A stretch of DNA of 64,000 nucleotides from assembly GCA_947579605.1 (NCBI GenBank), contig OX388318.1, forward strand, positions 6,262,001-6,326,000. Reading direction: 5' to 3'. A program made the position numbers and the translations under genes. Below are positions 10,711-21,357 of the stretch, piece by piece; the first letter of the stretch is position 1; every line of letters begins with the position of its first letter. The notes beneath the pieces are model-generated. The model worked only from the letters and a program-made list of their open reading frames with translations, was not told where the DNA came from and ran no database searches. This DNA is from Athripsodes cinereus. Its lineage: Eukaryota > Arthropoda > Insecta > Trichoptera > Leptoceridae.

Positions 10711-11491
10711 GAATAACTTTAACTTTACTTATCGTTATTATATATCATTTATAAACCATTTCGTAGGTGTGAAAATTTCAGATTATACGGAAAAATCAAA
10801 TATATTTGGAAATTCTACGATTATATGAATGAATAAAATTAAAGATTTCGAATATTTTATTTTGACATAAATAAAGGTGGTATGCACTAGGTGGCCAGTA
10901 ATATGAATATAATAAAAAAAAGTTAAATATGTAAATATTTCATTTATTGTGTCTTCAGTCTACTATCTTTTCAGAACAAGTGCTTTTTCTTACATTATGT
11001 ATTTCAAGGTTTTTTAATTCAAGTTAACATATTATTTAAATTAAAAACAATTTTCGAACTTTGTAATCTGTTATATGGATAGAGACCGAATTTCGGCGAG
11101 TGTTTTCAATACATTGTATGTACATATTGAAAGGTCGAAGATGATATAATGGGTCAATTGATCTAGTACGCAAATATAATCATAATAATGATCGTCAGTG
11201 GAGGATAGTTTGGAATCGAATCAAAGCAGATGGCTCATTATAGGATTTAATATTAAATGTTACTCATTTTGCAACGACCAGACACAATTAATTCTCTTTG
11301 TTATAACCATCAAAATGTGCATTTATTATTATAATAGACGTAGTAAATGATCTATGACATGATGTATGTTATTAATTTTGGAAACATTCAACTTCAATTC
11401 AATGGATTACGGATACTTTGACATGAATTTTAACCGTTTCTGAAATATATGAAAACGTTTTTTTTTTTAAATTTATTAATAAAATGGTTAG
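10711..11491. other. Unassigned AT-rich DNA
   Basis: No motif, repeat or credible frame found. Confidence 0.5.
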
Positions 11492-11656
11492 TCAGCCCAT
11501 CTTTGATTCCGTGTTTTTTTTTAACTGCCAGTGCAGTACAAAACGCAGAAAGTAAATAGTAGGTATAATAAAGGCTCAACATAATTATTATACTGAATCA
11601 GCCCATCTTTGATTCCATGGTTTTTGAACTACCAGTACAGTACAAAACGCAGAAAG
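11492..11656 (+). repeat. Direct duplication of a 60-bp segment, 106 bp apart
   Basis: TCAGCCCATCTTTGATTCC and CAGTACAAAACGCAGAAAG occur at 11492-11552 and again at 11598-11656. The copies differ mainly by G/A changes and one indel. A 62-codon frame starting in the second copy has no motif. Confidence 0.8.
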
Positions 11657-12215
11657 AAAAAAATAAAAACATAACAATTATATCATTCCTGTCTAATGTG
11701 GCTCCTGAATATACAGAATACGTCCACGGACCTCACTTTCTCCAAATTATTTTATGTGGTAAGGCATCGGTGTACAGTAATGGAAATTTATTCTCTGAAT
11801 CTTAATATAAATTTATTTTGAATAAGTTAATTTTATGGGGACCACAAATACAATGACAAAATGGACATACATGTTTGTTTTCTATCATTTCCCAGAGCTT
11901 TCAAAGAATTTTTAATGGTTTTTTGTTTTTTGATATTTGACGCATATGATCATTATGGAATATTTTTTTTACCAATACCACGAATTTCTAATTCGAATTC
12001 TTCACCTGTCAAAAGATTATAAGCGAGGTGTGCAAACAAGTTTAAAAAAATTGTAGGTATAGGAATAATAGGTACCTATGAGGTGTTTTGACGCGTAAAC
12101 GACATTTTAATATTGTCCAATAATAAATAAATAAATATTCCAGCTTCACTCCAAAAAAAGTTACATAATTTACTGCATTGAATTAGTTGTTGAATAATTT
12201 ACGGTAAAATATTGA
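11657..12215. other. Unassigned
   Basis: AT-rich, ending in a degenerate AATA run at 12120-12138 that could be an old LINE tail. Confidence 0.4.
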
Positions 12216-12855
12216 TACATACATACATACATACCATCACGCCGCTTACCTCGCGGGGTTGGCAGAAAGGATCGAGCGCCACTTCCTTCTATCCTTGCAT
12301 ACATCTTTCGCTTCCGTCACTGTCATACAATTCCTCATACATGCTCTCCTGTTCAATGTGCTCAACACGTGACCGTCCTATAGGATTTGATTTAAATGAT
12401 CTTGCCATTTGATTCTCGGACGTCCACGTCTTCGGGCACCATTCGTCTCAGTCAAATATATCTTCTTGGTCATTCTGTCCTCATTCATTCTTTCCACGTG
12501 CCCAAACCATCGTAACTTATTTACATTCATCCTTGTAACCACACCAACTTTTATTCCACATTCCTTTCGTATATCACTGTTACGCACACGATCTCTCAGA
12601 CTTTTACCACACATCCTTCTCAACGATCTCATTTCTACTGCATTTATGCCACTTTCATCCTTCTTTAACCATGTTCATGTTTCACTTGCATACATGAGTG
12701 TTGGCACTACGATAGCAGAGTGCACCAACCTTTTAGATGTGGTAGATATGTTTCTATTTGCAATTATTGGTCGGATTGCACCATTTACCTTATTACCAGC
12801 AACTTTTCTCGTTTCAATATCGCTTTCACACTTCCCATCTCTCATGAACAAACTA
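12216..12855 (-). pseudogene. Alpha LINE ORF2 C-terminus with ATGT tail
   Basis: On the minus strand the frame reads LFMRDGKCESDIETRKVAGN, SAIVVPTLMYASET, one stop where Trp is expected, then INAVEMRSLRRMCGKSLRDR, VNKLRWFGHVERMNEDRMTK and ARRRGRPRIKWQDHLNQIL. Past the frame break the expected RACMRNC/VCKDR region survives only in degenerate form. The 3' end is a (CATA/TATG)n microsatellite at 12216-12236. This is the most extensive alpha copy in the window. It lies beyond the catalytic domain, so the element is dead. Short microsatellite tails of this sort are typical of RTE-like LINEs. Confidence 0.85.
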
Positions 12856-13742
12856 AAATATTGATTAGGTACTTGTGTAAATTACTTAATCTTCCATTTT
12901 TTATTATTTAAAATGTCAGGTCCACCGCACACTAACGTCGTGGGGTCAGAGATTCCAATACTGGCTTAGTGATTACTGATGGACTTGTGAAAGTACAAAA
13001 AAAGGATAAATGTGAGTGCTTGGACTCCTGAAATATCCAAGAAAAGAGGTTGTTTCAATTATTTAAAAATATAGATGCTAGTACTTTACAGAAATATTCA
13101 ACTGAAATTAACTACTCGCCTAAAGTGTTCCTCAAATAGTTTTATTACCACATCTGATACGTGCTTAGAGAGGTGTTTCAATTAAAATCAAGTAATGACA
13201 ATAATATGAATCTGCATATATGATTGTATATTCGTGGGTCAAGTCTTCTATGGTTGCATCAACTACAATAGAACATATTATTATAATATCACTAATAATA
13301 TGTGAACAGGTCACAATAGTCAATTGATTTGCAGCGTATCATCACAATTATATCAAATCATTATTATTAACAATAAGAAGAATAATAAAATAGACGATGA
13401 CATCGATGATTGTCCTGTCAATTTTATAAACGCTCTGATGTATTATTATGTACGTACAAGCAGTTTACTATCAAAATTGTGACGGTGTCCGTACACACAT
13501 GATAATAATAAAATTGACTATATTATCTCACCAAACAATCTGTCATACTCAAAAGTATTAAAACCTTGCTCACTAGCCATGTTTAATATAAGAATAAAGT
13601 TTATCATCGTGCTCATCCCCACCAGTCGTATACTTTTCGAATTAGGAAAGTAGCACTTAGCAACACTTATTCCCCTATCTTTGAGCATGTTTTTCGCTTT
13701 TGCCACTGCAGCCCTAGACCAATTGCGTTTGGCGATCGACTT
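12856..13742. other. Unassigned
   Basis: An 83-codon minus frame (13518-13769) gives CRKVRLKSIAKRNWSRAAVA and runs through one arm of the hairpin below. I do not recognise it and would not call it a gene. Confidence 0.4.
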
Positions 13743-13803
13743 CAAACGAACTTTTCGACAGTGTACCATAACATTATATGTACATTGTCGAAAAGTTCGT
13801 TTG
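13743..13803. repeat. Hairpin with 24-bp arms
   Basis: CAAACGAACTTTTCGACAGT and on to GTAC is mirrored by GTACATTGTCGAAAAGTTCG and on to TTTG, with one mismatch and a 13-base AT-rich loop. It has the same general build as the larger palindromes in this window but no recognisable tail. Confidence 0.8.
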
Positions 13804-13894
13804 TAGTTGGGCTGTTCTATAATTCACCAAGCAGACGCATCCTTTCAATTTGCTAAAACGTATCCATCTTATAGGGTTTGGTGTACATGAAATT

Positions 13895-13923
13895 GTCATA
13901 TATATTTTCTTAGTCATCCTGTC
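13895..13923 (-). pseudogene. Tiny alpha LINE scrap
   Basis: Minus strand reads RMTKKIYMT, matching the alpha segment RMTKKIYLT. About 30 bases only, so it may be partly chance. Confidence 0.35.
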
Positions 13924-13930
13924 CCGAGCT

Positions 13931-14564
13931 ATCCCTACTAAATAAAAACCAATATAAACCAAAAATTTAATTTAGAGATTCCTCCACAATATGATACCTA
14001 TTTTTTTTTTAAGATTTAAATGGTAACTGTTGTTCATTGGTGAGAACGCCCCGAAAAAAATTGACACCTTGCATAGTTTAAGTCAGATTAATTAAGTCAG
14101 AAGAATGTTTATTTCTGATTTAAAGTAACGTGTAACTTAACCAGACATAAAAGTTGGAATAAGAGTTAATTCATGATTGTAAATACGAATGATATTGATA
14201 CAACATAATAGGTAGTTTGGGTAGGTTCATTTTATATTATATATTTTATACTGTAATATGGTCTCGTAAATCTAAAATTACAATAGTAGACCATTCGATT
14301 TCCTGCTAAATGTTGTTTATTGCTTTTGTTATTATTGTCATTTTATCGATTGTTGGACACATTACTCTCATCATTATTATAACGAGTATTTATTTTATCT
14401 AGGACACGGCATTTTATTTATTATGACGTTTTATTAATAATGAGTCAATGACCACATCAATTAAATTATGTCTTTTTGATATCTCGCTATTATTAACACT
14501 GATGCACTATAATTGACAAGTTTGCAACACTGTCAAAATTAATGTAAATTGTAATTGCATTTAC
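13931..14564. other. Unassigned
   Basis: AT-rich with no recognised family. Confidence 0.5.
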
Positions 14565-14660
14565 ATTCAAACCAACCTAAGCCAATTCGTGAGTATCGGT
14601 AGGTACACCTTTCCTGTTTCCTACTAAAAGGAGTTTGCACAATTTGTCTGTTGAGTCATA
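14565..14660 (+). repeat. Family C repeat copy
   Basis: AAACCAACCTAAGCCAATTC, GTGAGTATCGGTAGG and ACACCTTTCCTGTTTCCTAC, then AAAAGGAGTTTGCACAATTT. Upstream, GACAAGTTTGCAACAC (about 14515) is a weak inverted partner of the right end, so a collapsed palindrome is possible. Confidence 0.55.
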
Positions 14661-15081
14661 TTTCTATCGCACTGCTTGTCATTAAACGTCGACATAAGTA
14701 TGCATTCACATAATATGAATATAATGATAATATTTTCGTCCTGACCAATCGTAAGCAAATGAATACCTTGTACATATGCAATAGAATGCATAGTGTTTAA
14801 TTGAAAAAAAAAACTGAACAAAAAATATAGATTATAAAATAATTGCATTTTTCACAAGTTTCAACCATCTCTTTTGTTAAATATGTGTATGTATCTTTTG
14901 CATATTTCATTATTTGTCTCTTCCTTGAATTACTTTTGTTTGCTTCCTATCAACGAAATAAATAAACCTAACAAAAATCGTAAAATAAAGCAAACCATTA
15001 AATTTTTCAAAGGACAAAAGGTTTTTTAAATTCTCAACTTAATATTTTTGGGAGATATAAAATAATTTTATTTTTGGTCAC
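14661..15081. other. Unassigned
   Basis: Nothing recognised. A 74-codon minus frame here is low complexity. Confidence 0.5.
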
Positions 15082-15125
15082 GGGTACCTAATAATACCCC
15101 CTGGGGCACTCCTGATCTTAGAAAA
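15082..15125 (-). pseudogene. Reverse transcriptase block (SGVPQG) scrap
   Basis: Minus strand reads FLRSGVPQGVLLGT, matching the SGVPQGS.LGP block of jockey/CR1-type reverse transcriptases. Flanking sequence has lost the expected LLF.IYINDL. An isolated remnant of a LINE core region, unlike the C-terminal pieces elsewhere. Confidence 0.5.
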
Positions 15126-16137
15126 ATCAAATGAGTAAGAAATTGCATATCATCAATCCCGTATTGACAATTTATGAAAAACAAAAGAGTCAAGAAAAAA
15201 TTATTATCAAACACATTTTAAATAGATCAAAAAATGGCTTATAAGTAAAAATCAGATTTGAAAATTGACAGAAGATTAATAGAAAAAAAATAGGTATTCG
15301 GATCTAAAAATGCTGATAAAATGTATCATATGTATTAATCATAAAACACTGCGAAATAATAAAAAGGTTATAAAAAAAAGATAATAAATTTGATGAGGCT
15401 AGAAACGACTGTATTAAAATTGTTGTTGATGATCAAATGAATCTAATTTGCGAAACATTATCGCAGAAAGCACATCACATATGTATTATTTTATAACACT
15501 ATATAATCTTAATAATAATATGTATGTGAGTATTGTCATCAGTAATGGGTGAAATAAAACAAATAAATTGGCATTTAAATACAACTTTTGTTCAGGTTAA
15601 TGGAAGCATTATATGTTTATGTGTTTTTGACGCCATACCACGCCGTCAGTATCAATTTGTCCATGTATATTCGATACTAGCTTTTGAGTCCCACAAAACT
15701 ATTTAAAACCATTTATCGATAAAAATTTAAAAAAAATATATAGTGCCACTTAAATTTGGAGAAATATTTTCAATATAAATGTAATATTTTTAGGATTTAG
15801 AAAAAGTTTAATAATAAAGAAGATTATTGATATAATAAAACAATTAGATAACTTTGGCTGAGATCATAACAGCTGAATGAAAATACGATCCTAGAGGGTT
15901 ACAATGTTTTACTAGATATTGAAACCATCACATATCCCATAAGTGATTTAGCAGACGAACTGCATGAATAATGCATATGGGTCATTTCCTCCGTATCTTA
16001 AAAGATGAGACGAAATTAAAATTGTAGATTACAAGTTTTTTATGTACCTAATTTTTTTTAAAAAGATATATCTGGGTTTTGTTATAAACCCAAATATAAC
16101 CTTATACACTTTTCACAGTAAGCTCAAAGTTTGTGTC
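15126..16137. other. Unassigned AT-rich DNA
   Basis: The 18-base phrase AACTTTTGTTCAGGTTAA near 15583 recurs near 18602, but neighbouring bases do not match. No gene signal. Confidence 0.5.
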
Positions 16138-16200
16138 GTGAAAGGGAAGTTAGCCGGCACCTGAGATCGAACCACGGACCCCTTGTTCACGAATTTATAA
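16138..16200 (-). mobile_element. tRNA-like SINE remnant
   Basis: On the minus strand GGTCCGTGGTTCGATCTCAG matches a pol III B box (GGTTCGATCTC). The flanks do not match S2. It may be the head of another tRNA-derived SINE or an old tRNA pseudogene; no full cloverleaf can be drawn. Confidence 0.4.
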
Positions 16201-16299
16201 CAAATACTTGTCTTTCACAGACAATTCAAAAATATCAAGAGAATTTTATGAGAGTTAAAAATGCGGTATATGAATTTTACTGATACTTTATTATAACGT

Positions 16300-16388
16300 A
16301 TAACTTGATTTTTTTTAATGGTACTGTTTTGATTTGTAATATTGAAACCAATGTACAGTGAAGAATAAAATGAATAAATAAATAAAAG
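16300..16388 (+). mobile_element. E LINE tail, 3' part
   Basis: TTGTAATATTGAAACCAATG, TACAGTGAAGAATAAAATG and AATAAATAAATAAA. The upstream E landmark CTCGCCCTCTG is absent, so this copy is shorter than the others. Confidence 0.65.
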
Positions 16389-16635
16389 TGACTTAGGTTT
16401 CGACATGTAATGTCATTGTCAGACTTATCATAATTCAATCAATGTAGGTCCATATATCTATATTATAACAGATTCCCCTAAGAAAACAAATTTAAACTAT
16501 AATTATATTTATGATTCTCTGCATTACAATGTAGTCTTTTGGATAGTATAATTACACAGTCTTATGATAATGGTCATTCTGAGAAGTTATAATGATTTTG
16601 ATATCAAAATTAGATTTACTACTGTATGTGCTATC

Positions 16636-16690
16636 TCTGGTTTCTGGCCTGCGCTTCCGAGAGGAGCGTTGAGGGCGATGATGATGTACT
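16636..16690 (+). mobile_element. Gamma LINE extreme 3' end
   Basis: TGGTTTCTGGCCTGCGCTTC, CGAGAGGAGCGTTGAGGGCG, then ATGATGATG. It matches the last 50 bases of gamma at 37565-37620, including the (GAT)n tail. A severe 5' truncation. Confidence 0.75.
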
Positions 16691-18994
16691 TTACTTTGAA
16701 GACTATACTATGTACCTACATAAAATGATTTCTCTGTTTTTATCTCTTTACTTATTTTAAAATATTTATCTTATCCTCCTTAAATGATCATCTTAGGAGG
16801 ACAACATGAAATTGAGTTTGCCACAATATTATTATAAACACTTTGATTTGGTTGTCATAGAAACGGTATAAATTTTTGTTTAAGAGAGTCGTCGATAAAC
16901 CCTTATTGACAAACTATTAATAAACAGAATAATGGATAGATTGATAATGACCTGATAAGTCGAAATTCGTCTCTCTTGTGATCAATAACTTATAGTAGAA
17001 AGAAACACTTGTTTCAAATTACCTAACTATGAATAGACATTCCCGAAACAAGACGTAAAAGTTCACAAAAGGAAAAAACCGACATAGATACTTCATATTT
17101 TTTTAGCAGATAGATTAACCGTGTTCAACTGTTCATTATCATACCTAAAATACGAACAAATATACCTATTATCTTAATGAATTTTCTTGTGATATAAACG
17201 TAGGGAAAATAAAAACGCAATGGTCACCTAACAATTTTTTCTTGTAAAATATAAAATAGCCTGTACGGTAAAGCTGTAAAGATGACAATACATTTTTATA
17301 TCTAATGTCCATACAAGGCACATACACAAAATGCAGGAACGTTTCTTGCTTTTATTTTTCAGTTCGTACTATTTTATTACGACATTTTCTATGTCTTTAC
17401 AGTAGAACCTTAATCCGGACAGTTGTATCCTGTCAATTATATTCAGCTCCGGTCATTCGTTACTCCGTACACCGGCCACACTGATCAGTTCCCATGTGGC
17501 TAAAATACGAGAAAACGAACTGACTGAATAAAAATAATGAAATTCAACCGTAGTACCTAACTAGGATGGTTCGGATTTATTCTATTCTTTTTTTTATTTT
17601 TGCAGTTAAGTTGACATAACTGCTCGTATGTCAGGTCTGGTAGAAAATATATTATTTTAAGAGGAAACTTTGGTTTAATTTATGTGGTCGTTTATTTGTT
17701 TTTAGGATAGTTACGAGTACTTATCAATGGTTGTATGTCACATGTGTAGATACTTGTGTTTTTATTGATAAAACATTATCATTAATACATATTCAAAATC
17801 TTACGTAAATTTTAGTCAATCGTGCAAACATATATTTACATATTTATTGATGTTTAAGTAGCATAGATAGGGCCTCCATCTAATCATATTTCAATTGGTT
17901 GACGATTTACGAATGTTCTTACAAATTGATGGGGTACGCAGCTTTTTCGACAAATCGACCACGAGGCTTCTTAATCTATATGTACATATACATATATTCC
18001 TTTTTTCTTTATTCTATTCGGTTGGGGAGTCCATTACGTCTAGATACTTTTAGAGAAACCTTCAGAGATTCCTCCAAGAAGGCCACTACAACCTAAGTCT
18101 TTCAAAACAATAACTTTGCTAACTCTTTCAAATACACCGTTTATATCAAAGTGATAACACATTATCTTGAAAGTTGTGAAAGGAGGAGACACACAACCGC
18201 TCGAAATAAAGAATGCTAATTTCCATCGATAAAACAGAATTAATTTTAACGTATTTATTTACGTATCGATTTTCACCATTAGGTAATCTGCCACAAACAT
18301 ACATGAAGTATTTGCACTTAATTAAATGATACAAACATTAATTTAGTAAGATGTTACATATTTTGTATATTTTGATTTAAGATGTATCCCTGCCTTTAAC
18401 AGGACACAAGAAGAGATACAAACAGAATGGCAGACTCATTTTATTCTTAGATCTTCCACATAGATATTGTTACTGTCTTTTACTTTCTCATTCTTTTCAA
18501 TCGCTTCCCAAGTACTGGGGGCTATAATCTCCCAATAGCCCTTCATGGACACCTTTCCCTATCTTCTACTGTTCTTTGCCAAGTGAACTGATCTCTAATA
18601 GCAACTTTTGTTCAGGTTAAGGGCATATAAAAAGAGTAAGATTTATTTATTCCGGGAACTTCACGGATAAGAAATAAAATAAATGGTAAATTTATAATAA
18701 TATTGAATATTAGTTTTGGTTTATATTTTTGGTTCATATTCTAAGGTAGAATATTCAGGTGAGGAGATACATACATACATATATTCTATAGGGTGGTCAG
18801 TAGTAGTACCAAGAGTAAATAGGTCGAAAAATCCACACAATTTAAACTACCAAGAGAATAGAGAACACTGGTCGTGTGTGAAATTTTAACAAGAGGTTTC
18901 AACAAGTATTATTATTATATATTATATCTTTATCGGAACAATAGAGTAATATTTCATCTATATATTTCAAAATGGACAAAATTATTAGTCCACC
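16691..18994. other. Mostly unassigned; a few possible old repeat scraps
   Basis: CAGTAGAACCTTAATCCGGA at 17400 resembles the end of a pogo/Tigger-type DNA transposon, but no opposite end is found. CCTGCCTTTAACAGGACAC at 18388 resembles an S1 5' segment on the minus strand. The 65-codon frame at 17899-18096 has no motif. Confidence 0.35.
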
Positions 18995-19047
18995 CACCAT
19001 TACATCTCCCACAAGTGGAGTAGTCAGCGAATTAACCTTATGCAACA
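18995..19047 (-). mobile_element. S1 SINE 3' fragment
   Basis: ACCATTACATCTCCCACAAG, GGAGTAGTCAGCGAATTAAC. It lies just outside the next full S1 in the same orientation, so two S1 units sit nearly head to tail. Confidence 0.6.
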
Positions 19048-19065
19048 AAATCATTAGTAGATATC

Positions 19066-19331
19066 TACTACTACTACTACTATACCATCACGGCATATCC
19101 CACAAGTGGGGTAGCCAGCAGATCAGCTGCATGTAAGAAACATGCAAACTGTCCTCTTCGTGCCAATATAAAATCAAGACATTCAGGATGGGTGGCAAGC
19201 CTCATCGCTGAATTTAAGAAGTAAAATGTCTTAATTTTTTCGAACACCTGCCTTTTACAGGACACTCGAAAACTTACGCAGAAGAGTGGGAGACCAATTC
19301 CTTACCGGGTGCTCCACGGGAAGATTACTCT
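19066..19331 (-). mobile_element. S1 SINE, near full length
   Basis: One of the two best S1 copies. From the right: GGAGCACCCGGTAAGGAATT, CTCCCACTCTTCTGCG, GTTTTCGAGTGTCCTGTAAA, GGCAGGTGTTCG, then TCAGCGATGAGGCTTGCCAC, CATCCTGAATGTCTTG, AGGACAGTTTGCATGTTTCT, CTACCCCACTTGTGGGATAT and GCCGTGATGGTATAGTAGTA with (TAG)n. There is no open frame. The small inner hairpin GCATGTttcttACATGC is a constant landmark. A pol III promoter is not obvious, so SINE status rests on copy number, defined ends and the short repeat tail. Confidence 0.75.
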
Positions 19332-19520
19332 AGGAAGGGTACTCCACGCAATTAGTAGATATTCGTGAATATAATGGCATAAATTAGTGTTATCTTAAAA
19401 ATGTCATCCTGCATTGTGACCATGACAGCTTTTGGCCAAGGCGATCTCAGTGGGAAAAAAAACAAATCAAAATCCAAAAAAGCAAGAAAGAAAATATCAC
19501 AGAAGAGACATTAACAATAT

Positions 19521-19579
19521 ATATTGTTTATTGTTGTGTACAGTAAAGATAATATGTGAATAAATAAATAAATAAAAAT
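19521..19579 (+). mobile_element. LINE 3' tail with AATA run
   Basis: TTATTGTTGTGTACAGTAAA, GATAATATGTGAATAAATAA. The GTACAGTAAAG phrase is shared with E. Confidence 0.5.
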
Positions 19580-19642
19580 TGATGCATTTGCACTTAAGAA
19601 AACAAAAAAATATAAACAACCATCACGTATAAGACATCTTTA

Positions 19643-19750
19643 ATATAGCGATGATGCATGCCACCCGTCCTGGATGTTTTGTTTTTATTCTCACAGAGAG
19701 AAAAGCTTGTATATTTATTACATGGATTTAATCTGCTGCATTTCTCTTTT
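19643..19750 (+). mobile_element. S1 SINE, middle and 3' part
   Basis: GCGATGATGCATGCCACCCG, TCCTGGATGTTTTG, TCACAGAGAGAAAAGCTTG, TTTATTACATGGATTTAATC. The end is lost where unrelated DNA begins. Confidence 0.6.
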
Positions 19751-19830
19751 TGTTGGAGTAACGATGATTATATACTATTTTAGTCGGTAGATTTTTATAA
19801 ATATTTTTGTTATTATGTTAGGGAAGAAAT

Positions 19831-20061
19831 TAATTCATTTACACGACGCAGCCCACATGGGCGAGGATTTATCAACACCGGGCCAAAGGAAAAGTAAGAA
19901 AAGGAAGTAATTCATTTACACGACGCAGCCCACATGGGCGAGGATTTATCAACACCGGGCCAAAGGAAAAGTAAGAAAAGGAAGTAATTCATTTACACGA
20001 CGCAGCCCACATGGGCGAGGATTTATCAACACCGGGCCAAAGGAAAAGTAAGAAAAGGAAG
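19831..20061. repeat. Perfect 77-bp tandem triplication
   Basis: Units at 19831-19907, 19908-19984 and 19985-20061 are identical by eye, each starting TAATTCATTTACACGACGCA and ending AAAAGTAAGAAAAGGAAG. The unit is clearly richer in G and C than its surroundings. A partial fourth start (TAATTCATTT) follows. Zero divergence implies very recent expansion, gene conversion or an assembly artefact. One frame of the unit reads DAAHMGEDLSTPGQRKSKKR between stops. It matches no protein I know, and each unit brings a stop. Confidence 0.95.
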
Positions 20062-20868
20062 TAATTCATTTCATTGCATTTCATATAGAATATAAAAAAG
20101 GAGATTAATTTAAAATAATAGACTCAAAATAATTTATATAGATAAACTGGACATCCAATGAATACTTAGGTAATCTTTCAAAATGTCCGAAGAAATTATA
20201 CTTAATTGGTTATTTTTATTTTATTTTATTTCTCTTAAAGGACACAAACAGTTCAAATTAACAAATATTTACAGTCATATTTTTCCAGAAAACAAACCAA
20301 TCAAGGTCCCGCAAATTACCGAAGCGTATGACGAACAAGTAAAGTTGCAAGTTAACAGTCATAACACAAACTCACCCCACCGATATCAAATGCAAAAATC
20401 AAAACAAACCTCGTGAAAACAGCTTTATAATTTCAAACACTTTTTATCATCAACGTCGGAACTAAGTTACGAACCTGAACGGTCGTTTAAAATTTCAAAA
20501 CGTTATCGTTTTCCTAATGATCACTTCTACAATGACACTTTCCACATACATAATACAAACCTTCATCTTTCACGCTCTATTTCATTGACATACGAACAAT
20601 GTTCCATGAAAAAGGGTTCTCCATAACCCAATTGGAAATTCAAACCATAATACAGACTCCCCTATAAAAGCCTTTGAATCCGGTCGTTTTAACATTGCAC
20701 CCTTAAACTTTCAAGTGGTAGAGAAATAAATATATCCTTCTCAAGTGTCCCTCTAATATTTTCACTTTTGTTCTTACCTTGTTTAGATGGAGAATTACAT
20801 TTAATTTAGTCGAAGCTTACCTGTAACAAAAAGAAAAAATATTTATTAGTATATTATTATTACTGTAA
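20062..20868. other. Unassigned
   Basis: A 77-codon frame (20183-20416) starts at the only nearby ATG and ends HRYQMQKSKQTS. It has no domain I recognise and no splice or repeat context to support it. Confidence 0.4.
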
Positions 20869-21026
20869 GAATCAAAACTTGTACTCATTTTGCAGTTTAC
20901 ATTTTTAATTATCACTATTAATTCTTATTTCAGTAAAATTAATAGTGATGATATTTAAAACAAAGTAAGAAAACTCGTGTCTTTAACTCATCTCACGCGA
21001 AATTTTCACGTTAAAAATACAACTAA
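20869..21026 (+). mobile_element. Family A hairpin-headed element, copy A3 (collapsed)
   Basis: The core palindrome ATCACTATTAAT...ATTAATAGTGAT is the same stem motif as copy A1, but the central part with CGACCGG is gone. Weaker outer pairing reaches ACTTGTACTC. The family tail follows as CTCACGCGAAATTTTCACG, then TTAAAAATAC. TACTGTAA flanks the unit at 20861-20868 and 21027-21034. The flanking repeat is short and could be chance; the stem and tail match are firmer. Confidence 0.55.
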
Positions 21027-21149
21027 TACTGTAAATTTTTCTACTCCAATAGGTGGTGACAATTAAAGGTTTGTTGTTACCTAGAATCAGGCCTTCAGGA
21101 TTAAAGCATCCCACATCAGTGAACATTTTAGTAGCTGGCCATCGACCAG

Positions 21150-21357
21150 AGGCCTGAGTCAAAACACATTTTAGCGTTACGTTTTCGTGTCGCAATCGTT
21201 CGAATATAAACTGAGTTGCGAGAAGTGTCAATTTTCGTAGCTAAAATACACAATATTTACAAAAATTGACACTTCTATATTCGTACGCGACGTCGTCTAT
21301 ATTCGAACGATAACGACAAGAAAACGTAACGATAAAATTTGTTTTGACTCAGGCCCC
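21150..21357. mobile_element. Inverted-repeat element D, about 208 bp
   Basis: GGCCTGAGTCAAAACACATT, TTAGCGTTACGTTTTCGTGT and CAATCGTTCGAATATA are mirrored on the right side with few changes. An inner AGAAGTGTCAATTTTCG is also mirrored. The arms span almost the entire element. No target duplication seen. The inward side is adjacent to family A copy A3. Confidence 0.7.

Noticed and set aside
17399..17420. Pogo/Tigger-type transposon end
   Set aside because: CAGTAGAACCTTAATCCGGA looks right, but neither a matching opposite end nor a TA-to-TA span was found.
18470..18610. Minus-strand RT C-terminus (RDQFTWQRTVEDRERCP)
   Set aside because: The spacing of W and R residues is suggestive but too short, and no tail or neighbouring motif confirms it.
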